A stretch of 64,000 nucleotides of DNA, from NCBI RefSeq assembly GCF_029051685.1, contig NZ_JAACFT010000041.1:1-64000 (forward strand), given 5' to 3'. Positions 26,325-36,435 of the stretch are shown here, one piece after another. Origin of the DNA: Bradyrhizobium sp. CSA207 (GTDB lineage Bacteria; Pseudomonadota; Alphaproteobacteria; Rhizobiales; Xanthobacteraceae). The notes below the pieces were generated by a model that was not told where the DNA came from, searched no databases, and saw only the letters and a program-made list of their open reading frames with translations. Each line of letters begins with the position of its first letter. The first letter of the stretch is position 1. The translations under genes and the position numbers were made by a program.

Positions 26325-27618
26325 TCGCGCACCCCATCTGCAAACGGCCGTCTTTAGTGATGGGAACGCAGGGGGAACATTTCAGGGGCCACGGGCCAGC
26401 CATCCCGTCGACAAGTTCTCTTCGCTGGCAGTATTCCCCCTCAGACGCGGCCCTTGTGCACGAACGTGCGGAATTGGTCGAACTATGCTGCCAGCCTCTG
26501 TATCCGGTTCTCTATCAATTTCAGGAACGCGCCAAACCCGAGCGGCGACATCGTCCTGGGAATAGGTGCGACGGCGCGCGGCAACGAACGCGGTGCGTTT
26601 GGAGATAGGCACGATCGGTTCGTTGCCACCGCTGAGGCTACGATTGATCATGAATCCTGAGCACACAAGCGACGCTGACGGTACCCTACTGCAAGAATGC
26701 AGGCGCAGAGACGATCTTTTGGTAACAGCCCGGGTACGCGTGGCATTTATCTCGGGTAGAAAGGCGCAGCGCGTTCCCAAGTCCCTGCGGCTCGCTATAA
26801 AGGGGCATAGGCAATATAACTCTCGTCACGCTGCAGCTTTCCAGCGCCCCAATGGAATCAATCGGTTAGTCTCCTGCTGCTGCGATATCGTCAAATCAGA
26901 GTTCCCCGCGCTTTCATACGACGCGGCATTCTGCTTTGTCCCATAGCGACCGGGCCTACTCCACGGCCCCACCATCCAAGTGCTTTCAGTCAGGCGGAAG
27001 ATGAAGAACCGCTGATTGGCCATCAGGTCCTTATGGATTTGACCCGTGCGCTCCGTAGCCGTCGCAGTCTGAGCGCGGCCTCTGATCTATTAGGCCCGCA
27101 GAACGATAAACGTCGAGGTCAGCCGTCCGGAAGAGTTATCGAAACAGCAAGAGCTGCACCGATAGGTCCAGTTCTTCGTTCAAGAAAATAGCGCACCTGT
27201 TCGTCTCGGGAAGTGTCGAATTGCTCTCCGACCTGGCATGTGAGCAAGAGATCGGCCGCCCAAGTTTCCAACCGCCAATGCCGCTTGCGCTCTTCACTTC
27301 GGCGACTGGCTGCGCAGTGAAGGCGCTGAAGCAGGTGGCATAGACGAGGCACGGATAGATCGCTTCCTCACCGGTCACCTGCCTAATTAGCGCTGAGAAC
27401 CGGATTCGCAGCAATGTCGAGGCTCTCCCGCATTGCCCACTTGAGCATTGAGGATAGGGCTGTACGGGCAGCGGGCTGCTGGGACCGCTCCATGAGCTGA
27501 TGCGAGGTCAGCGATACGAGCCGAGATATGGCGGCGGGTGATCTGGAAAACTGAGACGGGATGCAGGGGTCTCCAACTGGCCAACAAATAGCGTTCTATT
27601 TCCGAATTGGTCGGGGCT
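26325..27618. other. 1.3 kb without recognisable gene
   Basis: Short shadow frames only. Codon usage is mixed and no motif was identified on either strand. It is likely scrambled remnants bordering the integrase fragment. Confidence 0.4.
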
Positions 27619-27905
27619 TCAGCCTTTGTTTGGGGTTCCGGAGATATTGATCCGCGATTGCCGGAGTGGGTCGGCCGCCTGCAGGCGCGCCTTGGCTTTC
27701 TCGTCGACCGGGTCTTTGCCATTGGCAACCAGGCCCAAAAGCCGCTTGGCCTCCTTGCGTGCAAGCTCTGGTGTCCAAGGGGCGCCGTGAGGACCGATGG
27801 TGACGAAGCGCTGCCGACCGAACACTCGGTACTTGAGAACGTATGTCGCTTTTGTCGCGTTGACGTTTACGGCGGGAAACAGCACGCCTTGATCATCCGC
27901 ATGGG
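27619..27905 (-). pseudogene. DUF4102-type tyrosine integrase N-terminal fragment
   Basis: Reads DDQGVLFPAVNVNATKATYV LKYRVFGRQRFVTIGPHGAP, then WTPELARKEAKRLLGLVANG KDPVDEK, the arm-binding N-terminal domain of P4/CP4-57-like integrases. The catalytic domain is absent. The plus-strand frame of the DUF5695 gene continues through it in antisense, which shows that the true start of that gene is downstream. Confidence 0.7.
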
Positions 27906-27942
27906 GCAATACCGGATACGGTTGATGACGAAGACCAAAGGC

Positions 27943-30654
27943 ATGTCTAAAGTCTGGACGTATATGCGTCGTACGATGCTGTTGGGCAGTAGCTTCTTGG
28001 GTAGCGCGTTGTTCGGGGGCGTTACGCTGCCTACACCCAATCGGCCGCAGCGCAAGGTTGCCATGGTGTTGAAGGCGGCCGACTCTTCCTTCGTCGTTGG
28101 GTGCACACAAGACGGCATTACCTCGTTGCGTTATCGTAACGATACGTATGACACGGATTATATCCTGCCTGGAGCCGTGCTGGGGAGGGCTCACGCTAGA
28201 GTTCGGCGTGCCGGATCCGAGTGGCATACGCTTCGAACCGGCGTTGATGCAACGAAGCCGATGCATAGCGCGGCCCTTGAACTAGCAGCCCGCGATGCCG
28301 GCGTCCTTCTCACGACCCGCCTCGCAGTCGACGAGGCTGGATTGACGTGGGAGATCCTGCTGCGGAACGACGGCATGGCGAGCGTGGAGGTTGGCGACCT
28401 CTATTTGCCTATGCCGATGAACACCGAATTTCCGGCAGGGCAACCGGTGTCGGTGGCTGTTTTGAAGCACAGCTTCGTCTCGGGGCATGGATCGCACATC
28501 TTCTGGATTCGCGGCAACAGCGCCGGTCCCTTCCTCATGCTCTTACCGGAAGCGGACACGTCACTGGAATATTGGAATGTCCACAAGGATTCGGCCGAAG
28601 CCAGTGGGACGTGGTGCGCCTACATCTTGGGCGGGGCGGCCGCCGGCGACGCAGTGGCGGGCGGGACTCGCTGGCGACAGCCGACCCATTTCCTGTCCCT
28701 GTCGCCGGCCGAGGAACGGCGTTACCGTCTCCGCTTCCAGTGGGTTGCCGATTATGAGGCGGCGCGCAGGGCTATCGCGGACGCCGGTCTGGTGGACGTG
28801 GAGGTAATGCCGGGCATGACGGTTCCCAACGACCTGCATGTCGACATCGCGCTCGCGTCCTCCATTCCGGTGGAGCGAATCGAAGCGGAATTTACCGGCG
28901 ACACGATGGCGCAACGGTTGCCGGATCGGGCTGGCAGGCGACTATGGCGGGTCCGGTTTTCGCGATTGGGCGAGAACCGGCTGACCCTGCACCAGCCGGG
29001 TGCGCGCCAGACCTTTCTTGAATTCTTCGCTACCGAACCCGTCGAGACGATGATGAAGAAGCGCGCAGCCTTCATCGTGAAGCGGCAGCATCGTGACCCG
29101 TCCAAATGGTACGACGGTTTGTTCGGCGAGTGGAACATGGAGACGCAGGTCCTGCTTGGCCCGGACAATTACGACCGGATCAAGGGCGGGCGCATCTACG
29201 AGGTGACGTGCGACGATCCCGGGCTGAGCAAGCCCGCTTACCTCGCGACCAAGAATGCCGAGCATCCTGATGCGGCGGAAGTGGCGGCGCTGGACCGGTA
29301 TATCGATACGTTCGTCTGGGGCGGGCTGCAACGTACCACACAGGAGGCACACCCCTACGGCCTCTACGGCATACCCGATTGGAAGCAGAACCGGGAAAGC
29401 AGCAATCCCGGCCCAAAGGGCCGCCTGCATATCTGGCGGCCTTATGACTATCCGCACATCTTCGCGATGTATTTGGCCATGCACCGCATCGCGCGTGACC
29501 ATCCCGCGATACCCACCCGCCAGAGCGCACGAGATTATTTGGTACGCGCCTACGGTACGGCGCTGGCCATGTTCACGGTGCCGATGCGCGTGATGATGTG
29601 GTCTGCCTACCGCACCGGCTTCTACAACGAATGTGTGATCCCCGAACTTCTTTCGGCGCTCACGACGGCGGGCTTGATGCGCGAGGCGGCGACGCTGGAG
29701 GCGCACTGGGCGCGTAAGGTGCGCGCCTTCGTCGATCCGAAGGCGGACCTGTTCGGGTCGGAATATCCGTTCGATTCCACAGGCTTCGAATCAACGCAGG
29801 CACTGGCGCGCTCGGCCCTTGACGACCCTGTCGCCATGGGGGTTTCGAAGGCGGCAGCCCGTGCCTTCGCGGAGCGTCAGATCGCTGCAAACCTGTTCTG
29901 CCGTGGCTGGCTGGAACCTGCTTATTACTACCTGGGCAGCGATTATCGCGGGACTGCGGGCGACGCCTATACGCTGACCTACATGGCGCAGATGGGCGGC
30001 TGGGCGCTGCTTGATCATGCGCTGAACGATGCAGACGACCCGCATCCGCTCCTTCGTCTGGGCTATGCGTCACAACTCAGCGCGTGGGCCTTGCTGAACA
30101 GCGGCCCTGCGTCGGCCGGTCATGGCTATTGGTATCCGGGCGAGGAGAATGACGGCGCGGCCGGTGGCGGCTTCGAGCCGGCGCCGAGCGGGACCACATG
30201 GCTCGGTCAGCCGCATCACCGTGGAACGTGGTATTACTCGTGCGAGATCGACCTGGGATTTTGTGGGGCGGTCCGCGCTGCTGCGACGATCGTTGCCGAC
30301 GATCCCATCTTTGGGCAGGTTTGTCAGGGTGGCATCGTGGAGACGTTCGCTCACACCCTGCGTATCTGGCCACGTGATGGCGTGCGGCGACGGCTCAACG
30401 TGCGGCTCCAGTCTCTCCGATTGGACCTGGTGCTGCTTGACGCCCGATTCCGGGCGGATGGACCGATCATTCTGAATTTGGGGGAGGGGTGGATCAGCCT
30501 TACGCCTGAGCCCTTTGCCCCATCTGCATCGGGAGTGACGTTCGAATTGCGGTACGATGACGGGAGGAAGCGCAAGGAAGTCGTCGACATCACGGACAGC
30601 CAGATTGTCGTCCGCTTGCCTGCGGCGCGCTTACCGCGGGTTCAGGTTCGCTAG
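27943..30654 (+). CDS. secreted DUF5695 glycoside-hydrolase-like protein
   Basis: About 903 residues from ATG 27943 (alternatives 27925 and 27964); the frame upstream is antisense to an integrase fragment and is not coding. A Tat-like signal lies at the start: MRRTMLLGSSFLGSALFGGV. An N-terminal beta-sandwich (about 50-330) is followed by a helical catalytic-like barrel: DPSKWYDGLFGEWNMETQVL, DTFVWGGLQRTTQEAHPYGL and HIWRPYDYPHIFAMYLAMHR. These are DUF5695 hallmarks, a family resembling (alpha/alpha)6 sugar hydrolases. It probably acts on an exported or plant glycan; the substrate is unknown. Codon usage is more GC-rich than in neighbouring accessory DNA. Confidence 0.72.
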   Translation: MSKVWTYMRRTMLLGSSFLGSALFGGVTLPTPNRPQRKVAMVLKAADSSFVVGCTQDGITSLRYRNDTYDTDYILPGAVLGRAHARVRRAGSEWHTLRTGVDATKPMHSAALELAARDAGVLLTTRLAVDEAGLTWEILLRNDGMASVEVGDLYLPMPMNTEFPAGQPVSVAVLKHSFVSGHGSHIFWIRGNSAGPFLMLLPEADTSLEYWNVHKDSAEASGTWCAYILGGAAAGDAVAGGTRWRQPTHFLSLSPAEERRYRLRFQWVADYEAARRAIADAGLVDVEVMPGMTVPNDLHVDIALASSIPVERIEAEFTGDTMAQRLPDRAGRRLWRVRFSRLGENRLTLHQPGARQTFLEFFATEPVETMMKKRAAFIVKRQHRDPSKWYDGLFGEWNMETQVLLGPDNYDRIKGGRIYEVTCDDPGLSKPAYLATKNAEHPDAAEVAALDRYIDTFVWGGLQRTTQEAHPYGLYGIPDWKQNRESSNPGPKGRLHIWRPYDYPHIFAMYLAMHRIARDHPAIPTRQSARDYLVRAYGTALAMFTVPMRVMMWSAYRTGFYNECVIPELLSALTTAGLMREAATLEAHWARKVRAFVDPKADLFGSEYPFDSTGFESTQALARSALDDPVAMGVSKAAARAFAERQIAANLFCRGWLEPAYYYLGSDYRGTAGDAYTLTYMAQMGGWALLDHALNDADDPHPLLRLGYASQLSAWALLNSGPASAGHGYWYPGEENDGAAGGGFEPAPSGTTWLGQPHHRGTWYYSCEIDLGFCGAVRAAATIVADDPIFGQVCQGGIVETFAHTLRIWPRDGVRRRLNVRLQSLRLDLVLLDARFRADGPIILNLGEGWISLTPEPFAPSASGVTFELRYDDGRKRKEVVDITDSQIVVRLPAARLPRVQVR

Positions 30655-30687
30655 TGTTGCCGATTATCGGGTGCGATCGGCACTTAT

Positions 30688-30845
30688 GGCCTGCTGTTCC
30701 ACGCGGCTTCCGAGGCGATGACGATCATCGCCGCAAATCCCGGGCATCTCGGCGCACGTATCCGCGTCACCGCGGTGCTGCATACCTCGGGTTCGGCGAT
30801 GACCCACCATCCGCACATCCACATGATCGTGCCGGGTGGGCATCG
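30688..30845 (+). pseudogene. IS91-family transposase fragment
   Basis: Reads LLFHAASEAMTIIAANPGHL then TAVLHTSGSAMTHHPHIHMI VPGG. HHPHIH is the HUH metal-binding motif of Y2 rolling-circle transposases. Both ends of the gene are missing. It resembles the central region of the IS91-type transposase near 56.7 kb. Confidence 0.75.
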
Positions 30846-30859
30846 GCGGCAAATTCAAT

Positions 30860-32188
30860 AATCGTTGAAATATGGAAAAAGTGAATGCCGTGGCCGCGCT
30901 GGCCGCGCTCTCCCGGGAGAATCGCCTCTAGCGCGACGACGGCAAGCGAATAGAGGCCCGTCTCACCGTTGGCAGAGGCCGAAAAGCCAAAGAGGTGAAT
31001 CTGGAGCCTTTGCGCCGAGGGCATAGGATATCTCCTTGCCGGGCGCATGAGATCACCCGGCGGTTTTACGCCCTAGGGCGATCTCTGGTTACGCAGTCAT
31101 TCTACCGCTGCTATGGGCGATTAGTCCGCCCCTCAGGAATCGTATGTAACTCCAAATAGCCCGGACTCACGGCTCTGTTTGCGAACTACTCGAACTCGCA
31201 TGGGTGAAGGCCTACGGAGAAAGCTCACGCGCCTGGCAATGAACTCGACGACAGATAGCGGAAGCAGCACCGCCGCGACGACCATCACTGCAAAATCGCA
31301 TTGGCCGGTGCGACCTGCCCCGCGTGGCATAGCGTGTCAGCCGCGTTCGCTACGGCCAGCCCTTTAGGCAACTGGAAACTGGGATTCAGGCAATACAGCT
31401 TTCACCATGGTCATCGAAGCGCGGCAAGGGCCAGGCGTTCCGTCTGAATCATCCGGTGCCGATTCCCGCTTGACCGCCAAGATCATGGTTCGCCTGGTTT
31501 CGAGAACCGACCGGGTAGCTTTTTCCAGCTCGGCGGATTGGAGGATGGTCGTGCCAACCCAGGAGTTGGTTAAGAGGGCGCCCGGGAACGTGGCAGTGAT
31601 AGCGACGCCGGCAAAATTTCATTGACGGCGGGCTACTTTGCCGAGTGCCCCCGGCGAGGAGCTCCGCATCCTTCTGCGCGAGGGATCGAAGCCGGATGGC
31701 GTGCGCCGTTGTGGCGTGGAGAAGAAGGGAGTGTTCGAAAGAATGGAGCCTGCTGGTTATGGCTCTTACTTGCCCGGCTTACTGGTGTCGGAAACGACTG
31801 AGACTCCGAAAGGAGAACGGGAGCAGAGCATGCCGGGAAACGCCTCGAAGTCGGGCGCCGGAGGCCGGTGGAGAGCACAGAGTAAGGTGTGACGGTTTTT
31901 GGAGAAAAGCGTCATGCCTAAAAGGGCGGCGCTGTTCAGGTAGGGCGTATACTCTACGTCCGCGATGAGTACCGAACACCACGTCTGCAGTTCGATCAAT
32001 GAAGAATTTTCAGATCAGGAGAAACCGATTCGTGCAGTTGGGAGGGTGTGGGCTGAACGTGTAGCGGGGCAAGATGCTCGGCGAAGTGTCGCTCCTGGAG
32101 GATGGAACGCCACAGGAGGGGTGCGCCTGAGATCTGGACGAGGCTTCCGAAAGAACTATGCCAGACTACGTCGTGGACTTCCGTATCT
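30860..32188. other. 1.3 kb without recognisable gene
   Basis: Several short open frames on both strands. The stretch 31640-31960 has a structured, purine-rich look but no family was identified. Nothing can be annotated with confidence. Confidence 0.4.
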
Positions 32189-33838
32189 TCATTCTATCAG
32201 CGCCGCGCGCAAGCGTTCTTGGTTTGGGCTGCTTGGCTCTCGATCGCTTGGCCCGGGGGCGCCGGGGGAAGAACAGTCTCTTCCAATTACTCGCATGGTG
32301 ATCGCCCGTGCCAAAGTGTCAGGGGTTTCGAAGCGAGCTATTCCACGGCGAATGCGAGCCCTCTCAGAAAACGACATGGTTCGTTTTACTTTCCCGTCGG
32401 TCGACAGTAGCACGTAATCGAGCACCGACCTGTTATGCTCAGACAACCTGGTAGCGGCAATCCAGCCGTGAGGCAGGCGTGCCTCACGCTTGATGGACCA
32501 GTACGGCGCGCGGTTTTGTCTTCCGCACCAGAGCGCCACTCGAATTGAGATGTTGATGGATCCATTCACGCGCAAGTAAGCCGTGCCGTCGCAAGAGGCA
32601 GTGCGGCCACCGGCCTTCCTGATAGCCATGGCAATTTGCAAGCCGAGCTTGGCATTTTGCTCGGCCCACTGCGGGCGCGAGTCAAGAAACTCATAACTTC
32701 GCTTGGGAGTGTAGCCGATCAGCCGATACACGTTCCTCAGACTGCCAAAGTGATTTTGATAGGTCGACGTGCAGGGGAGGCCAATAGTGCCGTCTACGAT
32801 AGCGGAGGTAATGTGTCCTTCCTTGAGGAGCGTTCGGCGCAGACGCGAAAGCATCTCCTCGTCAGTGAGGTCGACACGTCGCTCCTCAATGATCCTGTTA
32901 ACCTTCAGGAAAGCGTCACGTTCGATGATCGGCTCGATACATCCCTCGCTGGTAATCCAAACCTCGGGCGGATTGTCGGTGTAAGTCTGGCGCAACTTAC
33001 GGGATCGCCGGTTAAAGGTGAGGTTCCCAACGTAATTCTCGTTTCTCAGGACTCTGTTAACTGCGGCGCGCGTCCATCGTATCCCAGTGCTCGTCGGTAC
33101 GTCCTTCCGGTTCAGCTCCCCAGCGATCACGGCTTCGGACCTTACCTCCAGGAACCGCTGAAAGACCAACCTCACTACGGCGACTTCCTCGGGAATGCCG
33201 GGCCGTACTCGGATGTGATCGCTGGTGAGATACTTCCGATCGCCCTTCTTCAGCACGCCTCGCGACTGCTGCCTCGCATCGATAAGCTCGCGCAACAGGG
33301 CGTAACCAGGGCGTCCTCCGAGCTTGAAGCCAAGTCGCGCGAGGCGGCACTGCCCAGCGTGAACTTTGGCCGAAAGCTCACGACTGTATTCCGCAGCCAT
33401 TACTCGCTTGATGTTTTTGATCATGCTGGAGATCATGCTGCCATCATTGTCAAATTGCTCGGCACAATACGCAACTTTGATGCCTGCCTTCTTACAGACA
33501 AACTCGTAATGCGCGCTCTCATCGATATCCTGAAAGCGGCCCCACCGGCTTACGTCATAAACCAGGACGTGAGCAAAATCGGCTTCTCCGGTTTGGACAT
33601 CCTCGATAAGCTGCATGAGACCGGCCCTGTTCTTGATCAGCAGACCGCTCTCACCTTCATCGCAATAGGTGCGAACGATCGTCAAATTATGGGCGTGGGC
33701 GTATGCCGCAATCACCGCAGCTTGGTTTTGTATCGAGTATTGCTGCCGAACTGTCGACATACGGAGATATTGTGCCGCTCGGATCGCAAGCTGCGATTTC
33801 AGTTGATGAGGGTGGTAGGCGACGGGTAGGTTGGCCAT
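32189..33838 (-). CDS. large serine recombinase, second copy
   Basis: 549 residues from ATG 33838, which has GGAG nine bases upstream. The resolvase domain begins IRAAQYLRMSTVRQQYSIQN (catalytic Ser in RMST), with VLVYDVSRWGRFQDIDESAH and ISSMIKNIKRVMAAEYSREL. The Recombinase domain (about 180-310) includes LRNENYVGNLTFNRRSRK. No zinc ribbon is evident; the C-terminal part instead contains a conserved helical region (SRLRRTLLKEGHITSAIVDG) seen in some rhizobial recombinases. It is unrelated in detail to the enzyme at 389-2047 and probably belonged to a different element. Confidence 0.85.
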   Translation of the reverse strand: MANLPVAYHPHQLKSQLAIRAAQYLRMSTVRQQYSIQNQAAVIAAYAHAHNLTIVRTYCDEGESGLLIKNRAGLMQLIEDVQTGEADFAHVLVYDVSRWGRFQDIDESAHYEFVCKKAGIKVAYCAEQFDNDGSMISSMIKNIKRVMAAEYSRELSAKVHAGQCRLARLGFKLGGRPGYALLRELIDARQQSRGVLKKGDRKYLTSDHIRVRPGIPEEVAVVRLVFQRFLEVRSEAVIAGELNRKDVPTSTGIRWTRAAVNRVLRNENYVGNLTFNRRSRKLRQTYTDNPPEVWITSEGCIEPIIERDAFLKVNRIIEERRVDLTDEEMLSRLRRTLLKEGHITSAIVDGTIGLPCTSTYQNHFGSLRNVYRLIGYTPKRSYEFLDSRPQWAEQNAKLGLQIAMAIRKAGGRTASCDGTAYLRVNGSINISIRVALWCGRQNRAPYWSIKREARLPHGWIAATRLSEHNRSVLDYVLLSTDGKVKRTMSFSERARIRRGIARFETPDTLARAITMRVIGRDCSSPGAPGPSDREPSSPNQERLRAALIE

Positions 33839-34009
33839 CGATCGAACTCCGATGCTATACGGGAGTGACAAATCAAGCCGTGTAGGAGCGGCCCCTCATG
33901 TCGGCTGACTTGACGTCCCGAGTGCCACGCAAGGCACAGGAGAGCGACTATTGGTACTAAATTTGGACGGCTCGATCAGCGGCGGCCACCACCATATGCA
34001 GGTCCGGGT

Positions 34010-34345
34010 CTATTTTGAAGATACGGACTTAGTGGTTTTATCGCACTTGGCCAGATAGTCACGGACCGCATCGACACGATAGAGCGGCCGGCCATCGACG
34101 TAGCGCCATTTCAGCGGGTGGGTTGGATCGCGCCGCCACTGCTCCAGCGCTCCGGGCGTGCGCCGAATGACAGCGGCCGCCTCCAATGGCGTCAAATTCG
34201 AGCTGCCTGGCAGCGTATCGATGTCGAATGTCGCGGGCGGCGGGATGCCGCGGTTCTTGCGAGGGCGCTTCGTGGCGCGAGGCATTTTCCGACCACTAGG
34301 CGAAGCTAATGCTTCGATTGGAGTCTTTTCGTCCTTACCGCTCAT
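34010..34345 (-). CDS. HTH/excisionase-like small protein, copy 2 (intact)
   Basis: 111 residues: basic N-terminus (PRATKRPRKNRGIPPPATFD) and C-terminal DNA-binding core LPGSSNLTPLEAAAVIRRTP GALEQWRRDPTHPLKWRYVD GRPLYRVDAVRDYLA, the best preserved of three copies. The pattern, a helix-turn-helix followed by a short beta wing and a 'V..Y' helix, is that of excisionase/MerR-like proteins. Upstream GGGGCGGAGG is shared by all copies. It lies next to the second serine recombinase on the same strand and could be its directionality factor; that is inference. Confidence 0.65.
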   Translation of the reverse strand: MSGKDEKTPIEALASPSGRKMPRATKRPRKNRGIPPPATFDIDTLPGSSNLTPLEAAAVIRRTPGALEQWRRDPTHPLKWRYVDGRPLYRVDAVRDYLAKCDKTTKSVSSK

Positions 34346-34993
34346 ACCTCCGCCCCGCACCATGATCCGACTGAGACAATAAGATCGTACTTCGGCAACA
34401 AAGAAGCCGGTATGGCTGCTGGGTAGCTGTGGCGTACAAATAGGACGAACCGTTCGAATGGCCGCGGCGCGCCAGGAACAGGCTTTCAGTCCGACCTTCA
34501 GCCTCACAACCTGAAGGTCATGTCAAAAATCGTATTCCCGCAACCGCCGATGCTTGCGATAGCAAGCCATCCAGAGCCCAGGCCTCCGATATTGGGATCT
34601 CGGTCGAGACCTTGGCCTTGTTCGTTCGCCCTGGCTGACGACGACACCACCACTCCCCGAGCCGGCTGCAAAGGCGGCGAGGGCGCAGGCGGCCGTGCGC
34701 TACGACAATTTCGTCGCGGCACTAGGGCGACGGCTCAGCCAAGTGCCGAAGCTGCGACAGGAGATCCCGGACGATATTCAGGAGGCCGAGCCGACGTGAG
34801 GGTAGGGCTTAAGAGTCTGATGATCGCTCACCGCGTGGACGAAAATCCAGCCGCGGCGGAGATTCAAGACCGTGCATCGCAAGCAGTTCCTGAGCAAGAA
34901 CCGACAGCGCACAGCCGATCTCTTCAACGCACGGGGATGCATCGTTCTCAACATCGGCTGGAGAGAATGCAAGGACAGGAATCCCAGAGACGA
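34346..34993. other. region with weak coding traces
   Basis: A plus-strand frame ending at 34799 reads RYDNFVAALGRRLSQVPKLR QEIPDDIQEAEPT and may be the end of a lost gene. A minus-strand frame (34809-35057) gives IVSGIPVLAFSPADVENDAS PCVEEIGC. Neither could be assigned. Confidence 0.35.
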
Positions 34994-35251
34994 TCATTGT
35001 CCGGGCTCGAACTCGGGTGTGAAGATCCTCGGGCAGCGTGCGATTGGGGCATGGCACTCAGCTGCCAGCCACCGGTAATCACCCTTCACGCATGCAAGGA
35101 GCGGATCATCCGCTTGCTCGGTTGCGAGGAAAAGGTCGTCACCGAATCGCTCAAGAAACCGTCGCGCGACCCGAATATTCGCAATCACAGTGTCGGTATC
35201 GTCGTGGCCTGCGGCAATTGCTTCCGAAATATGCTCGGTGGACTGCCACAT
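34994..35251 (-). CDS. possible small hypothetical protein
   Basis: 85 residues: MWQSTEHISEAIAAGHDDTD, VIANIRVARRFLERFGDDLF LATEQADDPLLACVKGDYRW. Composition and helical pattern look like a genuine protein and not a shadow, but no family was recognised. The following 34809-35057 frame overlaps it and may be its continuation after a frameshift. Confidence 0.4.
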   Translation of the reverse strand: MWQSTEHISEAIAAGHDDTDTVIANIRVARRFLERFGDDLFLATEQADDPLLACVKGDYRWLAAECHAPIARCPRIFTPEFEPGQ

Positions 35252-35423
35252 CGCAGGCGGACACTAGCGGACATTCAACGGCGCAGGTAGGCATGTCGCC
35301 CTCCTGGCCGAGTATGTGGATATCGCGCGTTGCCTTTGTCCAAACGGGCCAGGCGTGGAAACAAGATGGCCACTCGCCGGGGTACCATGCATGGAAAACT
35401 CGAAACAGGCCTGTAAAGCAGCA

Positions 35424-35801
35424 CTACGTGACACCTCTCCGGAAGCTGCGAACGTCAGACCGTTCGGGCTGAAAGGCCTCAACTAGAACTGGCACGGCGC
35501 TCGCAGGATCGCCTTCGCCACATACGAAAACATCAGCGGCCGCGTAGGACCTCTCAGGCCAAGTATGCAAGGTAATGTGCGATTCAGCCAACAATGCGAT
35601 TGCGGAGACGCCGTGACCCGGACAAAACTTATGAACATGAAGGTGGAGTAATGTCGCACTCGCCGCACGGATGGCTTTTCGAATTGCGTCTTCCGCAATG
35701 GCCGGATCGTCGAGATTCTTCGCTCCCCATAGTTCGATGAGTATATGCGTCGCACCGGTGGACAGAGCCGGTGGGGCTTCCTTCTCGTTATCAATAGTCA
35801 T
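35424..35801 (-). CDS. speD: S-adenosylmethionine decarboxylase proenzyme (SpeD)
   Basis: 125 residues, a class 1b SpeD. Self-cleavage motif LLAESHITLHTWPE gives the pyruvoyl-forming Ser74, with the processing His79 five residues later and the catalytic Cys94 (VFVCGEGDP) twenty later, the same spacing as in Thermotoga SpeD. Product: decarboxylated AdoMet, the aminopropyl donor for spermidine. GGAG precedes the ATG by 8 bases. No aminopropyltransferase (SpeE) gene is nearby. It lies 2.4 kb from the NRPS on the opposite strand. Some SpeD homologues have changed to ornithine or arginine decarboxylases, so activity needs testing. Confidence 0.88.
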   Translation of the reverse strand: MTIDNEKEAPPALSTGATHILIELWGAKNLDDPAIAEDAIRKAIRAASATLLHLHVHKFCPGHGVSAIALLAESHITLHTWPERSYAAADVFVCGEGDPASAVPVLVEAFQPERSDVRSFRRGVT

Positions 35802-35894
35802 TAAGAAATCTCCATTGAATTATCGGCCCAATAAGCTGAGCTAATCGGGATTTAGGTGACGACGTGATCAGGCGCTTGGTTTGCCGGCACTTGG

Positions 35895-36430
35895 ATGATC
35901 TCAATGCTGCCGTTGAATCCGACAATTGCGACGACCTGCGGCAATTGTGCCTTTGAGCCGCCGCCAGATCCTTGATGCGGCGATCACCAGCTTGAACACC
36001 ATCGGCCTGGCGGTGTTGGCGACAAGGAGCCCTTTCGTCCGCACGGTCCCGTATCGCCCGGTGGCGAACACGCGCTCGATGGGATTTGTGGTGCGCAAGT
36101 GATCCCCAACGTTCGGCCAAGAAAATCGTAGAAGGCCAGCGGTGCTTCGCGATCCTTGACCAGGCATTCGACCGCCCGGCCGTACTTGGCGCAATACTTC
36201 TCGCCGAAGACGTCGGTCGCCGCTTCGGCGGACGCTCGGTTCGCGCCCGCTAGACCTCGCGCAAATCCTTCATGGTGGCCTGCACCGAGAGTCGGACCTT
36301 GTCCGGGACGTTCACGGTCTTGTGCACCCAGCATCATGGTGGCGTGTGCCGGGAAAGACCTCGTCGAGCACCTTGTAGAAGTCGAGCGCGCCGTCGCCGA
36401 CATTGGCCAAACTCCTTGCTAATGGTCACG
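35895..36430 (-). pseudogene. IS256-family transposase remnant
   Basis: The C-terminal part reads DHLRTTNPIERVFATGRYGT, VRTKGLLVANTARPMVFKLV and RIWRRLKGT; upstream frames give VFGEKYCAKYGRAVECLVKD, EAPLAFYDF. These are the late motifs of IS256 (Mutator) transposases, spread over at least three frames. Confidence 0.8.
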
Positions 36431-36435
36431 GCGCC

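Noticed and set aside
27607..27942. N-terminal extension of the DUF5695 frame to 27607
   Set aside because: This part is antisense to a clear integrase fragment, and a signal peptide starts downstream, so translation should begin at about 27943.
31640..31960. Structured purine-rich region suspected to be a group II intron remnant
   Set aside because: No reverse-transcriptase sequence, no recognisable 5' GUGYG or domain V-like hairpin could be pointed to.
35490..35505. TGGCACGGCGCTCGCA resembling a sigma-54 promoter
   Set aside because: It lies inside the speD coding region, points away from any gene start, and has a mismatch in the -12 element.
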